64,000 nt of DNA from Lycium barbarum (GCF_019175385.1 NC_083340.1:21402336-21466335), one strand, 5' to 3'. Positions 12,265 to 26,181 are shown, counted from the first letter of the stretch. A program made the numbers and translations. Notes: generated by a model from the sequence alone, not told the origin.

Positions 12265-15049
12265 AAAGTGGTGATACATGAGTGACTTTATTATCCTAAA
12301 TGAAACAAAACCGACTTTTGTAAGAAATTCCCTAAACTTGAATGGTTGAATATGTATCTAAACTATAGAAATACGAATGTCACTTTTACCTTCATAGTTT
12401 GACTTAACTTGTGCAAAACCTTCCATCTTTTTCACTTTCTTTCATATTAGTCTCTTGAGAACCTAAAGTTTATATTTTTTTCACCAACGTAAGGTTTATT
12501 TGATAAAATACTTGAACGTGTTTGTCTAGTTTTTTTTTTTTTCCCCTGAAATATTTGGACTGAATCAGTGATTATGAACAAAAAGGGGGAAAAGAAGAGG
12601 AAAGGACTTGGACCATCTGATTGTTTCTATCTAATAGATGTGTGAATTTGAATCACTTAAAGTTTAGTTCATTAAGTGCAGTTTTTCTGTTTTTTCTTAT
12701 TTAATTATTTATTTTCTCTTATTAGGTTTGCATAATCTTAAAATTACAAAAATGATTACTCTAAAGATTTATGTTTTATCAGTATTTTGGTCATTACAAC
12801 TCCAACAACCACCACTGACTTCTAGTGTACAAATCAACCACTAGTCAATCACCTTTACTATTAGCCCCCATGACCAATTATTACTACCCCCACCCTCTTC
12901 CATCATAATATACATACACCACCACCAATCCCCACCGCCATTTACCTTCGATAATCATCATTACGGTTAGCTATTGCCACACATATATCACCTCTGGTCA
13001 CCAACGCAAAATCATGCACCCACCACTTTACAATTGACACCGTCAACGACAAGCACCACTAACTGCAGCAGCCACTGGTTTTAATTAGAGCATGCTTCAT
13101 CACACAAATTATTTTTACAATATTATATAGTATAAATTAAGATTTTCTTTAATATTGTGTTGGTATAATATTTCATTTGTATTAGTTTTTAAAATTCTGC
13201 ACTTTTTAGTTTTTTAAATAGAAATAAATTATATATATTCAGATGTTGAAAAAATAAATAATTTTAAAACTAACTCATTCTTTATAAACAACATTATATA
13301 TTCAAATATGTTAATCTTAATAAAAGGGTAAAACTTAGAATGAGTTTAAATTTGTACACTTCTTTGAACTTGAATTACTTACCATATTAGAGAATTCGAT
13401 CATATTCTTCACAAATTATTATAAATAATTAAATAAAAATCTTTATATTATTCCTGTGCCGGTGGTCAGCTAATAATTTGAGATAAAGGACGAAAGATAT
13501 TAAAAATCTGAATTACGTTTTGATTTAAGATCACGCGATTCAACTTTATCAAATAAAAAAAAGAAGCATTTTCTTATGACATCTAGAAAGTATTTAGTTT
13601 CTTAATTAGAAAGGTTTCACATGAAATCTTACCGAAAATATAAAATGAAAAGGAAAAACCAAAAGACTAACAAAAAGTAATTCTACCAAATTTATTTTAG
13701 ATAGTTTCATTAAATCTTTATTTATCACTTTTTATTTTTATTTTTTATTAAACTTTCAAAATCAAGGAGGAGAATACAGTACTTTTGTAATGAATATTTA
13801 ATCTTAACATTATCCTCAACTAATAAAGAAAAGATTATAAAATGGATTTATGTGCTGGGGGCTTTCATGATCCGCTAATCGCGTCCCATTGCACGATCAT
13901 ATATGTAGCTCATGATTCATGAACCTCATTATGAAATTGATGAGTCACCGCTATGTACGTTAACAACTTAATTAAAATATTCAATTTTGAACTGACAAGG
14001 AAATGACACTCACAAATTTGAATAGAAAAAAAATGACTACTTCAAATCTCCTCTGTGTGTCATTTTCAAATTTCTTATATTAAAAAGCTAAGATTTTTTA
14101 TAAAAAGATCATAAAAATAAAAATAAATTTGTAAAGACTTGCAAAACCAATTGACCTTGAATTGGCATAGGAGCGGCTATTTATATTATCGTAATTTTAG
14201 CATGGAGTACTTAATTACACAAGGTTTTTTTATTCACTATTATTTGTAAAGTTAAGCTTAACCAACTAAATTCTAGGTACTCGGAAGTACTAGAATAGTC
14301 ATACAGTGACTAGACATATACAGGGTTAACTTTTGAATTAGTGGAGGACAGGACTATGTTTTTCTTTTTAGTCCTAAGTGGAATATATATTAATCAAGCA
14401 TTAACCTTTATCTCCTCCCTTTCTCTCTTCTCCCGTTTCAACTTTTGAATTGTAATTTTTTTATCAAATAATCCAGAAATCTATGACCTTGCATTACGGG
14501 TTTCAGTAAAGGTCTATTAAAATTTATGATTGCTGATGAAACCAATTATAGCAAGTACGTACTTAATAAAAGGACCCTGATAATTTTTGCTTCCAATATT
14601 CAAGAGACGAAGACCATTTGAGTGAATATTTGGTAAATAATATAATATTGATGCTATTTCGATCCACAAGATCGACGAACACTTAATTATCTTTATATGC
14701 CTTTACAATAATCTCAGAAGGTAAAACAAAGCCCTCCATTTGATTCTCTAGTCTCTTGAATAGGTTAATCTCTACATCGTTTCTTCTCCTTCAATTACTT
14801 TCTTAATTTTTTCGTTTCATATTTCCCCTTAATTAACAATATTAGCTTAGCAGCTGTTAATATTAGCTTTTATTCCATTCTTTTTTTTGGTTATCTGATT
14901 CCACCGTGAAACACATGATGGATCATACATCGGATTCCATTTAATAAAACAGAAAACAATGTACAGGTTTGACAACTTCCTTGTAAACACATATTTCGTC
15001 GGTGGATTATAAAATACTACTGGGTTAGTTAATTCATGTCCTGCAATGA
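12265..15049. other. AT-rich intergenic DNA, no gene seen
   Basis: No convincing ORF, RNA gene or terminal repeat. A CCACCAC-rich stretch lies at about 12790-13080. A short segment at about 14630-14700 (GATCCACAAGATCGACGAAC) faintly resembles PPO-unit upstream DNA near 15450, and might be a scrap of an older duplication. I do not rely on it. Confidence 0.5.
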
Positions 15050-15778
15050 CATAGGTAGCTACTATTATCACTCTAGGATTATAATAATGTGACTTGTTAA
15101 TATCCTTTTATAGGTGCTTAAACTAAGAGGAAGAATGGAAAATTCTTAACAGGGAGAGTCGAATATATTCTTTTGAGAGAAAATAGTAACTGTAACAAAG
15201 CAATTAATTGTTTTAGTTTAAAATGATTTTCTAATTTAAAACAAGAATCTAGAATGTGTTTGGATGAGTTCCGGCCCACCACCAGTTTTTTACCAAATTG
15301 ATCATATTTTAGGATATTCACAGAACGTCAAGTGATTTTTTTGTTTGACAATTTATTTGATGACCTTTTCCCGCAATTAGACTATAAATTTGATGATTTT
15401 TTGAGTAATTGATTAATCCTAAAGGTCATTTGAAAAAGCATCAATGTTATTTTGATCCATAGACGAACACTTTAAATAATGCTGAATCTTAGTTGTAAGT
15501 AGTACATTATATATTTGTCCGCCATCAGCATGGAGGATCCGATCCTGTCCGTTATACTTGATGCATATGGCGAAAAAGATTGATTCAACAAGATATGTTT
15601 ACATGTTGAGAGTTCGTTCGGCTCCATCTCGCTAAGCTAAGGAAAGAAATGAAGAATTCATGGACTAAGAAAACATAATTTCCTGCCAATCTATTTTTTC
15701 AGTGTGTGAGTGTGTGTGGTTTTTTTTTTATTTTGTGATTTCATCTTTCCATGGATTTCCAAAAATCTTAGTTGGTAC
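15050..15778 (+). other. Distal upstream part of PPO unit 1
   Basis: This DNA matches the sequence upstream of the other PPO copies: the block with AATATCCTTTTATAGGTGC near 15098 recurs at about 47219 (unit 3) and, interrupted, at 32884/43395. The next block, with TTCTTTTGAG, follows in all. The end of this segment (ATTTCCAAAAATCTTAGT, then GGTAC) continues after the LTR insertion at GGTACAACAAAGC (28567), exactly as the uninterrupted unit 3 does at about 48020-48045. It is therefore the left half of the PPO1 promoter region, now 12.8 kb away from its gene. Confidence 0.8.
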
Positions 15779-18700
15779 TGTCACGACCCGACTAGGGGCT
15801 ATGACAGATACCCAAGGCTAACCACCGAGCACCGCTCATTCTACTATTCATCATACTCACCCTTTGTTCATTCATTAATCTCATGCTTCTATTCATAGGG
15901 AAACCATTTTTTACTTGAAACATAATTACCTTTATATACATAAGCCCTTTGGCTATCAAAATAATACATACATATATACAAATGGGAAATCGTGAGACTA
16001 TACTACCCACAAATACGTATCTACGAGCCTCTACTAGAGTACTAGACATATGGACGGAACAGGACCTCGTCGTGCCCAAGATATATATACACAAAATAAT
16101 AAACAAAGGCACCTCCGGAACAACGGAGTGCTCTCAAAGTTTGCTGATAGCTCCTACGAATCTGGATCACCTCCCTGTCTACCTGTGGGCATGAACACAG
16201 CGTCCAAAGAAAAAGGGCGTCAGTACAAAATATGTACTGAGTATGTAAGGCATGAGTAGTAACATAAATAAAACGTGAAGGGTAACATGAAATAAAAGCC
16301 CAAGTATACCTTTTGAGGTGTTCGTCTTACTTACTTTACCTTCCTCAAGAATCGTGGAATGCACATGCATCTACATGTAACGATACCGTATCCACTCTTA
16401 CACATTAGACATTATCTGTATTCGGCCACGTGGTGGCTCGACAGTATCCGTATTTGGTCATATTGGCTCAACAGTAAACGTATACAAGTCATCCGTACCA
16501 GGCCATAACAAGGCTCGGTATATCTCATCATCATCATTGCCATCACTACGGAAGTATTTTATCACCATTATCTTAAGAGTCTTCGAAGTCATAAATTCTA
16601 GCTTTTCTTAGGAGTAGGATATTTTAGACATCTTAGATGAATTCACAATATGGGGATTACGCCTCTATATCACCTTGAAGGAACAATTACATAAGATGAA
16701 ATCAATAACAATTAATACTATCTTGCGGCAAGCTCAATGATATCATGAGAACGTTAAGAACCTTAAACCTTGGGCCTTTCTAGAATTGAAATCATCATCA
16801 TGTTCATCATCGTTATTCTATCTCACTTTATTATCACTATCAAGTCTCACTTTTGAAGAAACAATAGTATAAGACGGGGCCAACTATCATGAATATAGTC
16901 AAAACTTATATAGTAAGCTCAGTCATCTCACGAGGACATTTAAAACTTTAGGCTCTGGTTATCTCTAGGAGGGGCATTATCATCGTAATCATTGTCATGA
17001 AGAACACTCATCAACTTCATCATGAAGGCCTTAAGAATCATGGAAATCTAACATTTTAGGAGTAAGGGAAATATGAAAATCGTGTGTAGAGTCATAACGT
17101 AAGAATAACCATCATAAGGATCATTATCGATTATATCGCAAGATTCATGGAAATTGTGAACCTCTAGTGTTTCTGGACTTAAGAGCATTATGAGTGTCGT
17201 ATGTAGTTTAACAACTATGGAATCATCATCATTATCATAGAACATATCCCATCTCTGGCTCATAAGAAGACTCTTAATAATCATAGACTTGTAACTTTTG
17301 GAATGAAGGAAAGTCATGCAAATCGTAAATAGAGATAGTAAGAAATGAGTCATGCCTTTTGAAAGAAAGGGGGACTAGCCTTACATACCTTTGCGTCTCT
17401 TTAACTTTATCGACTAACCGCTTCCCCTCTAAGCTCACGATTCTACATTCAAGATGATTCGCACTAAAAGTAAGTCATTGAAACGCTCATATGGTCAAAC
17501 TAACTAAATAAATAAATGAGCTAACGAAAATTGGGCAGCATTTTCTTTGTTCCAACGACTTCCTCCATACGATAAACAACTCCCAAGATCACAATATCAA
17601 CAATTCCTTAATCAAAATATTATATTCAAATTATACTCAATTCCATCCCAAAACTTCTTTCCATAAACAATCCATAACAACAAATTCAATACAACCCCTT
17701 GTACTCTTGTATACAACACTTTCTCAACGTCGTTACCACCCCTCATAACAAGATTATACTCATACTATGCTAACAATTATAGCTCAAGTTAATTTACACT
17801 CAAAATATCATCAATATTCATACTTGAACTATTTCCCATAACTCTTTCCACTTTTTAGACTTGCTAAACCTTCACATCCACTCAACACAAGAGATGAGAT
17901 GAAGATCATACCTTGTATTTGAAGAATTTCAACTCACACAACTTGCTCCAATACTTAATCCCCACAACTCCAAGTGAAAGCAAGAACACTCAACTTTCAT
18001 AAATTAAACTAGGTTTTCAAGGTTGATCTTCTCTTGATTTGATTTGGAATGATTTGGTGTGTTTATGGGTGTTAAGGGGAGCTTAGAGAGAAATTAGGGT
18101 TTGATTTTGGGTGAAAATGAGGCCCAAGTCATGGAAATAGGTATTTAAAAGTTGGGGAAAAAAATTCCACCGCCTCAATTTCTAGAAATCTCGGGAATAG
18201 TACGTGTTACTGTTCATCACGTACTTCAAAGTACGTGATGAACAGTGTCACGTACTTTGGGGGGCAAAAATTTTAAGTTCTGGAAATTTTTGGCAAAATA
18301 CGCCAAAAAATTACGGGACGTACTTTATTGAACGGGCCGTATTTTCCTCCGTACTTCACAGAAATGCGATCTATCACTTGCATTGGAAAGAAGACTCGCT
18401 GAACTTCAATTTACATAGGTTATGAATTCTGTAACTCCTCATATTCTAGGAGTCCGGAACCAAAATGCCCCCAAAAAAAATATTTTGAACCAAAATACCC
18501 CGACAAAAAAAATGTTACCAAACTACCTTTAGCGCAGTAATTTACTGTGCTACTGCGCTAAAGCACTTAACGGGGACGGCTCCGATAACCGCTATAGCGC
18601 AGTAAATTACTGCGCTATAGTGTCCCTCCTTTTTTTTCGGCCCTTTTGGTTAACCCTTCTTCCATTACACTTTTTAAAGTACTTTAACCATAGATTAATC

Positions 18701-18992
18701 ATACTTCGGGACCCCGAAACTTCAATATTTTATATAGAACCCTACTTATTTTTGTGCGATTAATAAGGTAGGATCAATACATCAAGGATACACAAAAGTT
18801 CAGATGGCCGTTTTAGTGGTTGAAAAGTGCTCGAACGCCGTTTTCCTTTGAAGGCTAGGTGACATTAGCTTGAAGTTCTTTACGAATACTTAAACTTGTT
18901 CATTAATAATTAATTAAAAGTTAGTCAAAATGGCAGCATTCATAAAAAAATAAAAAATAAAAAATAAATAAAACTTAAAAAACATTCATCAA

Positions 18993-20560
18993 TTAATGCC
19001 CTTGAGTTGATCTTCCGCCACCACCGCGAGATGTGCCACCATCGCGAGATGTGCCACCACCACTAGAGGTACTTCCACCACGAAAGTTTCCTCCACCACG
19101 AGAGGTACTTCCACCGCGAGATGTAGTTTGACCACCATACCGTAAGGGATACTTGCGCTTATCATGACCAAAATAATTGCAAAATGAGCATTTTCGAGTG
19201 TATCTCCCCGATGGAACATCTATTTCATTATGAATACGCAAGTATGCATTCTTTCTGAATTTACGGATAAATGCTTTATTTGCAACCATTGAAAATGGAT
19301 CCGGTGGCCAATAACTCTCACTACCAAGTGGGTAGAACCTTCCAGAATACGTTCTTGCATAAATTTCAACTATATATTCCTCAGCCATATACGGGGAGGC
19401 ATTCTTTCCCATTGCGATAAAACACTTGAAGGCATGAGAACATGGCATGTGATATGATTGCCACTTGCCACATGTGCATGTTCTTGGAGTCTCACAAATT
19501 GTGTGGATGTTACCTCCTTTACCTTGGTGCACACTTGTTGTGAATTCAAATATGCGCTCTACAGAGTTGTACTCCATCCGGTCATGTTTCTGAACCTTAT
19601 ATTTGTGGTACTCGAACAGTTTTGATGGTTTTGGCATCCATCTTAGACCTGCTATTGCATGTTCTTTGCCCTCTTTTGATCGACTGACGAACCGCTCCAC
19701 AACCTACTTAAATGTCATTCTCACCATTGCGGTGACGGGTAGTTCCCGTGCAGATTTCAACAAGCTATTGAATGACTCAGAGCTGTTTGTTGTCAGCATA
19801 CCCCATCGCCTACCTTCATCCTGGTGTAATGTCTATTTGTCTTTATCAATTACATTCAACCAGTGGAAGGCTTCCTCATTCGCCCGCCTTATAATGTCCA
19901 TCTGTAGGTTACACTTCTTCTCCTGATGCTCTGTTGTAGCCGCCCACATCTAATTGCAAAGTATTGTGATTCGATATGCCTTTTGGAAGTCTGCCTTCAA
20001 ATGCCTTAAACAATAACGATGGTAGGCAAAGGCTGGCTGCCACCCCTTCAAATTGAACATATTGTGCAATATGCCAGCATGTCTGTCTTATATCACACAT
20101 ATTCCCATGCAATCCTTAATAACGTATTGCCTTAAGCAGTCCAAAAACATACCCCACGTACTAATGCTCTCATTAGCTGCAATTGCAAAAGCTAGAGGGA
20201 ATATAGCTCCATTTGCATCCATTCTAATTGCTATTAGCAGCTTTATGTCATACTTACTGTATACATGTGTTCCATCTATTGATATTACAGGCCGACAATG
20301 AGCAAAACCATCAATGCATGGTTTGAAGGCCCAAAACACAAAATCAAAAATATTATCGGGCACACCAGGCTTCGATTTGAGCTTCCATTCAACAACAGTA
20401 CCATGATTGAAGTGTTGTAGAGCCGCCATGTATCTCGGCAACGTCTTGAAAGAGCCCTCCCAATTGCCGAAGACTAACTCATGTGCGCGCCTACGCCCAA
20501 GATACGCCTTCCTCCTAGTAACAGTTTTGCGATATACTTTCAGGACGGTTCTAATACAAT
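18993..20560 (-). pseudogene. mudrA-like MULE transposase, broken by in-frame stops
   Basis: Read on the minus strand, one frame carries the family's landmarks in order: FGNWEGS and LPRYMAAL (about 20400-20480), the first catalytic block ISIDGTHVYSKYDIKLL, the second aspartate in DRHAGI, NSSESFN, then a SWIM-type zinc finger CTCGKWQSYHMPCSH (about 19440-19490), and a C-terminal knuckle CSFCNYFGH whose last cysteine is replaced by tyrosine. The tail is glycine- and arginine-rich. Four in-frame stops interrupt it: TAA at 20088-20090, and TAG at 19950-19952, 19833-19835 and 19704-19706. No frameshift is needed between them. A working protein would have catalysed cut-and-paste transposition in the nucleus; this copy cannot make it intact. 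Confidence 0.88.
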
Positions 20561-21103
20561 CTTTAATAGCGAACTTGAAAAAGTTGAAATATCAGCATAT
20601 AACAACGAGGAACATTATATTAACACCAAAAATAAAATAAACTTAGGCGAAGGGGATACCTTGGGTTTTCTTTAAAGTGCCAACTAATACAGGCGCAATT
20701 AAATTAGTATCTAGATTTAAATGATCATTTGGGAGGTCACCCATATCACAAGTGTGCTTTGTGTAGAACTTTGAAATAGTCCACATCTTTTAAGCAATTT
20801 CCTTACCACGGAGCATCCATTCGCAGCCTTAATATTTTCACTTGCAGATCAATCGCCAAAGTTTTCTTGTGGAATCGTCAACTTTAAACTCCCTCATCCC
20901 CTGGATGCAAAAAATATTAACAACCCTTTGCAATTAGTTTTTGAGCTAAAAATCATCCTTTTTTCAACATGAGCCTTTTGTTTTAAAAGATCCACTGGCT
21001 CTTTCCACAAACTTCGCTGAATATGATCATCATCCCTAATAAAGACAAAGGCATTTGGGCGATCTTAAAGATGATCAAGATAGGGGATCTCATCGTAATG
21101 CCA

Positions 21104-21352
21104 CTAAATCGGGGTCGACTCTTGCTGTTCAAATGGTTGTTGTAAATTCAGTTCCTCCTCATGTGCCGGACTGTTCATCATGTCTTGCAACAGTTCTACT
21201 TGATGTTGAGGATTAGTTCCAACCTCAATCTCATCGTCACTTTCCTCCGCATTAGGTATTTCCTCACTATCGTTGGATGATGACACTATATAATTCGGAT
21301 AATCCGGACCATCCATAACAGGTCTTTGCCTATAATTTCGTGCAACTACCAC
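21104..21352 (-). pseudogene. Acidic ORF upstream of the transposase, possibly its N-terminal part
   Basis: An 82-codon minus-strand frame rich in D and E (SDDEIEV, NAEESDD) lies in the expected place for the N-terminal acidic region of a mudrA-type transposase. The stretch between it and 20560 has no open frame joining the two, so introns or damage must intervene. I do not recognise a domain. Confidence 0.35.
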
Positions 21353-21395
21353 ATTCTCCCTACATAAGAAATTATGGTGTTTTGACTACTACACA

Positions 21396-22002
21396 TCAAA
21401 TAACATTATTGATGTTAAAAGAATAGACGTACCGATAGTAATCAACTGCACCGAAACTTGCGGAAGGACCATCGCTTGGAGTTGTTGGATAGGCTGAGGA
21501 TGTTCCAACCTGATTCATCCATCCCAATTGAGAAGATCGTCCGATATGATCCATATCAGGTGTATAACCCTTAAATAATATAATCGACATCATTAGTCAC
21601 ATTCAAGTGCCACTACACATATTGTTAATAATAATAATATTGTAAAAAAATGAATATTTACCACTGCCCGTCAAATTGCTGACTTAAAATATCCAAAGAC
21701 ATTTGGCTAGTCAAAATACTTTCATAGGTACTCATATCAGGGTAATTGTGTTGATAAGTAGGTTCTGCTTGAGTGACTTCGGCCTGAATTATAGACGAGG
21801 CTTCCCGACGAGGTCTATTTCGGGCTTCCCGAGGAGCCCTAGCCATGAATTCAAGTCGATTAATGGGGACCTTCTCTATATACATTTCAAGGATATTTAA
21901 AGTTATGCACTGCCTATAATCATAAGGCGCCTTCAAATAATCAGTCAAAGAATCATCGTCTTGAATGTACCACTGTCCATAACTAGTTACACTCTGCGGC
22001 AT
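21396..22002 (-). other. Unrecognised MULE-internal ORFs
   Basis: Two minus-strand frames, 21658-22002 (114 codons, with WYIQDDDSLTDYL and ARAPREARNRPRREA) and 21396-21593 (65 codons, GRSSQLGWMNQVG), follow one another. They may be exons of one accessory or captured gene, since a plausible splice context lies between them. The style recalls the C-terminal tails of plant mobile domain proteins found with MULEs, but I cannot confirm this. Confidence 0.35.
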
Positions 22003-22729
22003 AAATTACATTGGATATTTTCCAATTATATTTAGATCAAAATCACTTCTACTAACTTGTAGTCTATTATAAAAGGCTTGGAGTAGTTTTGAGAATTTTA
22101 AGTCAAGTGGAAACTTAACATGGTATTTTGGGGAAGAATCATAGTGCAAATTATTTTCCTCGAATATAATTTATCCGTCCCAGAATAAAGAAACTCTAAT
22201 TATTAGAACATCTGCCATATTTTGAATAATTTAGGAGGAATACAAAATGCAAAAACTAGATGAAACTTTGAATTTTTTGCTTTTTTTGCCTTATACGAAC
22301 TCAGTATTAATAGGTTTTGAAGTTTGAATATAGAACCAACACATGCATGCAATTACAGTGTTTTGCAGTGTTACATCAAATCAAATTAAGTACGGAGTGT
22401 TGCATAACGTATGAAATAACTGTGTTATGTCAGGTCCCAACAGAATAGCGCAGTAAATTACTGCGTTATTCTGTCACAATGCAGTAAAATACCGCGTTAT
22501 GACACTATAACGCAGTAATTTAATGCGTTGTACTGCTATAACGTAGTATTTTACTGCACTATACCGTCATCCTCACCTCAACTATCAAACAGAAAAATGT
22601 CATGATTCGAATCAAACTTTATATAACGTAATTTGACGAATAGTTGTTACCAACCACATAACATTCCACACAAAATTGAGTTACTTTGTCATTTTTTGAC
22701 CAATTTAGAGATATTAGTCGTGTTATATC

Positions 22730-23690
22730 GTTCACTCCAGCAAACATATTTGAAGCAATAGGTACGACCTGGGAATTAGATGATGATGATTTTCATTACT
22801 CAAATAACCCTAACGATAGATTCAATCGAGAATACAATAATAAAATGAGAGAGGAGTGGGATTAGCGTGTTAGGGAGGTTGCAGCACTGGAGCACAAGTT
22901 AGTGTCAGTATGGATTAAATGCCCAAAAAAAGTGCTATGTCAATGCCACGCAGAACTCCACAAGAGTTTAATTTGGCTCTTAATCGTTTTCGTGAAGAGA
23001 ACAATCGGATGCAAATACGTTACCCATAGGGTAGAATATGGTATACATGGTAGCACAAGATTTAGATCCAAGTGGTATTCGGACTGTGAAATGTCCGATG
23101 AAGATTAATATTTTTCTTACAATAAGGTAAGTAGGTAGGGTCATAAAGACCCCCCCCCCCCCCAGGGTACTTGGGGGTTTGCAACTATATAAGTAGCCCT
23201 TTTTTTTTGCAACTATATAAGTAGCCCTTTCTTTTGTTATTAGACTACACCATATTCAATGTCGAGTAGTAGAAACTCAGCTTGGTCTTTCCTCCTTCCA
23301 AAAGAACCAAATAGCAGTGATGATGAGAGTTCAAATCATAGCAGTTTTTTGAGCGATACTAGTTATTTCAAACTAGATGAACTAAATCTCCACCTTCTTA
23401 AAGAACGTAATGATGATTTATGCAGTGTGAAATATTCAGATTCGCGGGAATATTATTGCGGTTTACGCCGAGAATGGTCACATCGGCTTGCCGAATCAGA
23501 ACGTCTTATTCGTGACTTGTAAAATCTCAATGCTCTAATCCCAACAAGGTACTCCTTAACCATGCCTCAAGTAGGTCCAGAAACTTGCGAGCTTGCCGTG
23601 CAAAGCATTAGAAAAGAAAATAATAGAATGCTGACAAGACGATGTAGATTTTACATGCTAAAGTTGGCCGAAAAATAAGCATCATCAACC
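22730..23690 (+). pseudogene. Two diverged copies of an unknown MULE-internal gene
   Basis: On the plus strand, 23259-23522 encodes an 87-residue serine- and acid-rich frame that runs through a stop into a segment containing RKENNRMLTRR. About 600 bp upstream (near 22975-23030) a broken frame contains FREENNRMQIRYP. The shared (E/K)ENNRM context suggests a duplicated gene of unknown function, both copies broken. It is transcribed away from the transposase, the arrangement of the second gene in some MULEs, but I see no similarity to mudrB. Confidence 0.35.
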
Positions 23691-26181
23691 GGTAGAGAAC
23701 TAACTGCTACTGAAAAAAATGTGTCTTAAGAAACCGTCAATATTTTTCTGAGGACGATATTGAGGACTTGTACTCTGATGATGATTAAGAATGTTATAAT
23801 TTTAGTTTTAAGTTTAATTTATGATTATGCTGTTATTTTGAAGAATATTAGTATGTTAAGTATTTTCATCTACTCAAGGTTATGAATGATGCAATTTAAT
23901 TAAGTTATTTTTTTTTTGTATGAATGCTGCCATTTTGACTAACTTTTAATTAATTATTAATGAACAAGTTTAAGTATTCGTAAAGAACTTCAAGCTAATG
24001 TCACCGAGCCTTCAAACGAAAATGGCGTTCGAGCACTTTTCAACCACTAAAACGATCATCCGACCTTTTGTGTATCCTTGATGTATTGATCCTACCTTAT
24101 TAATCACACAAAAATAAGTAGGGTTCTATATAAAATATTAATGTTTTTGGGGTCCAGAAGCATGATTAATCTATGGTCAAAGTACGTTAAAAAGTGTAAT
24201 GGAAGAAAGGTTAACCAAAAGGGCCGAAAAAAAAAAGGAGGGACACTATAGCGCAGTAATTTACTGCGCTATAGCAGTTAACGGAGCCATCCCCGTTAAG
24301 TGCTTTAGCGCAGTAAATTACTGCGCTGAAGGTAGTTTGGTAACATTTTTTTTTGTTGGGGTATTTTGGTTCAAAATGTTATTTTTGAGGGGGCATTTTT
24401 TTTATAGCCCGTACTTTGTACGTTCGGATACTTTGAGAAAGTCGTGGCAAGTTGAGGGCAAGATCATTTTTCAAAATTATTTTAATGTACAAGTCGGTTG
24501 AGAAAGGCTAAGGGTAAAAAGGGAAATTCTCAAGATGACTCATGGAAATATGGAGGAAGGCCAAGGGCAAATTAGGAATTTTGAAAAATAAATTCTCATG
24601 AATTACAAAACAAGAACAAAAAAAAAGTGGGCTTGTATGAATTGGGCCCAAGTGGCCGGCCAAGTTAGGGGCATGGGCCAAGCCCACATGGATAAAATAT
24701 ATATGTGTATAAATATGACATATTAGTCATATTTTTCCACAAGACTCTAGATGTTTGGAGAGAAAGAATAGGGCCATGTGCCCATAATTCTTACTTGAGG
24801 GGCTTAAAAATAAATATAGATAAGTGGTGGAAATAAATAAGAAGACATGTTCATCTTTCCCACACTTAGAAGATTTAAGAAAATTTGGAGAAGGCAAAAA
24901 AATTAAAGGGCCATTCGGCCAAGAGCAACCAAGCAAGAACCTTGGAGAAAAATTTGTTCAAAAAATATTTTCTACCTATTGGAAGGTCCCTAGCAAGGTG
25001 AAGTGGTCATTGGAGCAAGAAACACATTTGTTCTTGCACTTTACAAATTCTAGCCAAGAAGGAAGCTAAGGGAGAAAAGGTAAGAATCAACCTTCTTTCT
25101 ATGTTATGGATGGTTGTGAATGTTGTAGTGTGTGAAAATGGGTGAAATTCATGAAATCATGGTGTGGGAGTTGTGGCCGTGCAAGTTGGTACTTGGCCGA
25201 ATATAATTGTGTTATGTAGAAGTGATGAATTAATTTTATTTAGATGTTTGATTGTTGTGTTGTGGATTCCATGATGTAAAATGAATGAAAAGCCATGAAC
25301 TTAGTGTGTTAGTGGTTGGCCATGTATATGCTATGTTTGGCCGTGGATGTGTTGTGTTGTGTAGAAAGAATGGATTAATTTTACTTAGTATTTAAATTGT
25401 TGTTGTAATGTATAGAAATAGATGAAAATTCATGAAAATATGTATGTTGTTGTTGTGGCCGAATAAGGGGTTGTTTTGGTAAGTTATGGTGAATTGATTC
25501 TATTTGACATTTTAGTAGTAGTCGATGTGGATTCTATGATGAAAATGGTGGTTTGGTAACTTGAAAGAAAGTTGTCGACGTGTAGGTTGTTGATCAAGTT
25601 CATGAATTTGAAAGTAAGGAATGTGTTATTGATGTTTTTGTTTAATTTGGAAGGTTGCGGATTGTGTTGTGATAATCGGTTGGAACCTAAATGAAATGCC
25701 GTTGAATTATGTAAAACAAGTTATTAATGTTAGAATGCATTTTGAGTAAATTGTTGAAGATTGGAGATATGATTGTTGGCATTATTATTGATATTTTGGC
25801 CGAGTTCCATTCTCGGGTTTGTTGTTGATGATTTAGCCGAGTTAGACTCTCGGGGATGGTATAGTTACAGGGGAGATGCTGCCGAAATTTTGGTAGAACA
25901 TAAATGAATTCATTTGAAAGACTAAGGCAAGTAAATGATAATGAATCTAATGATTATGTGAATTCTTTTGTATGTAGACTAACAAGTTTGGACGAATAAG
26001 CGTAGCTAATAAGGCGTGGCACAGGTATGTAAGGCTTACTCTTTCTTTCTTTGGTATGTCCTAGAGCCAAGTAAGGTATGATGTGATATGCTCTTTGGGG
26101 TAAATCTGTTCTGTGATTCCGAATTTGATTATGACCCTAATCCCCTTCTTGATATAAGTTCATGATTCTTATTCACTTATT

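Larger units (their letters stand above)
18531..24327. repeat. Palindromic GCGCAGTAAATTACTGCGC motif, scattered copies in the MULE
   Basis: A near-perfect palindrome, GCGCAGTAAATTACTGCGC, occurs twice in the left TIR (about 18531-18560, variant, and 18596-18616), as a cluster of diverged copies in the middle (about 22445-22563) and twice in the right TIR (24250-24270 and 24307-24327). These span the element ends and its centre; the interval given is the outer limit of the set, not one continuous repeat. They could be transposase-binding sites or hairpin-forming spacers. Only the pattern is certain. Confidence 0.8.

Noticed and set aside
14630..14700. Fourth PPO unit remnant upstream of unit 1
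   Set aside because: Only a short, weak match to PPO upstream DNA; not enough to claim a further copy.
20053..20301. Plus-strand ORFs opposite the MULE transposase (also 19603-19926 and 20407-20640)
   Set aside because: Antisense shadows of the minus-strand transposase frame.
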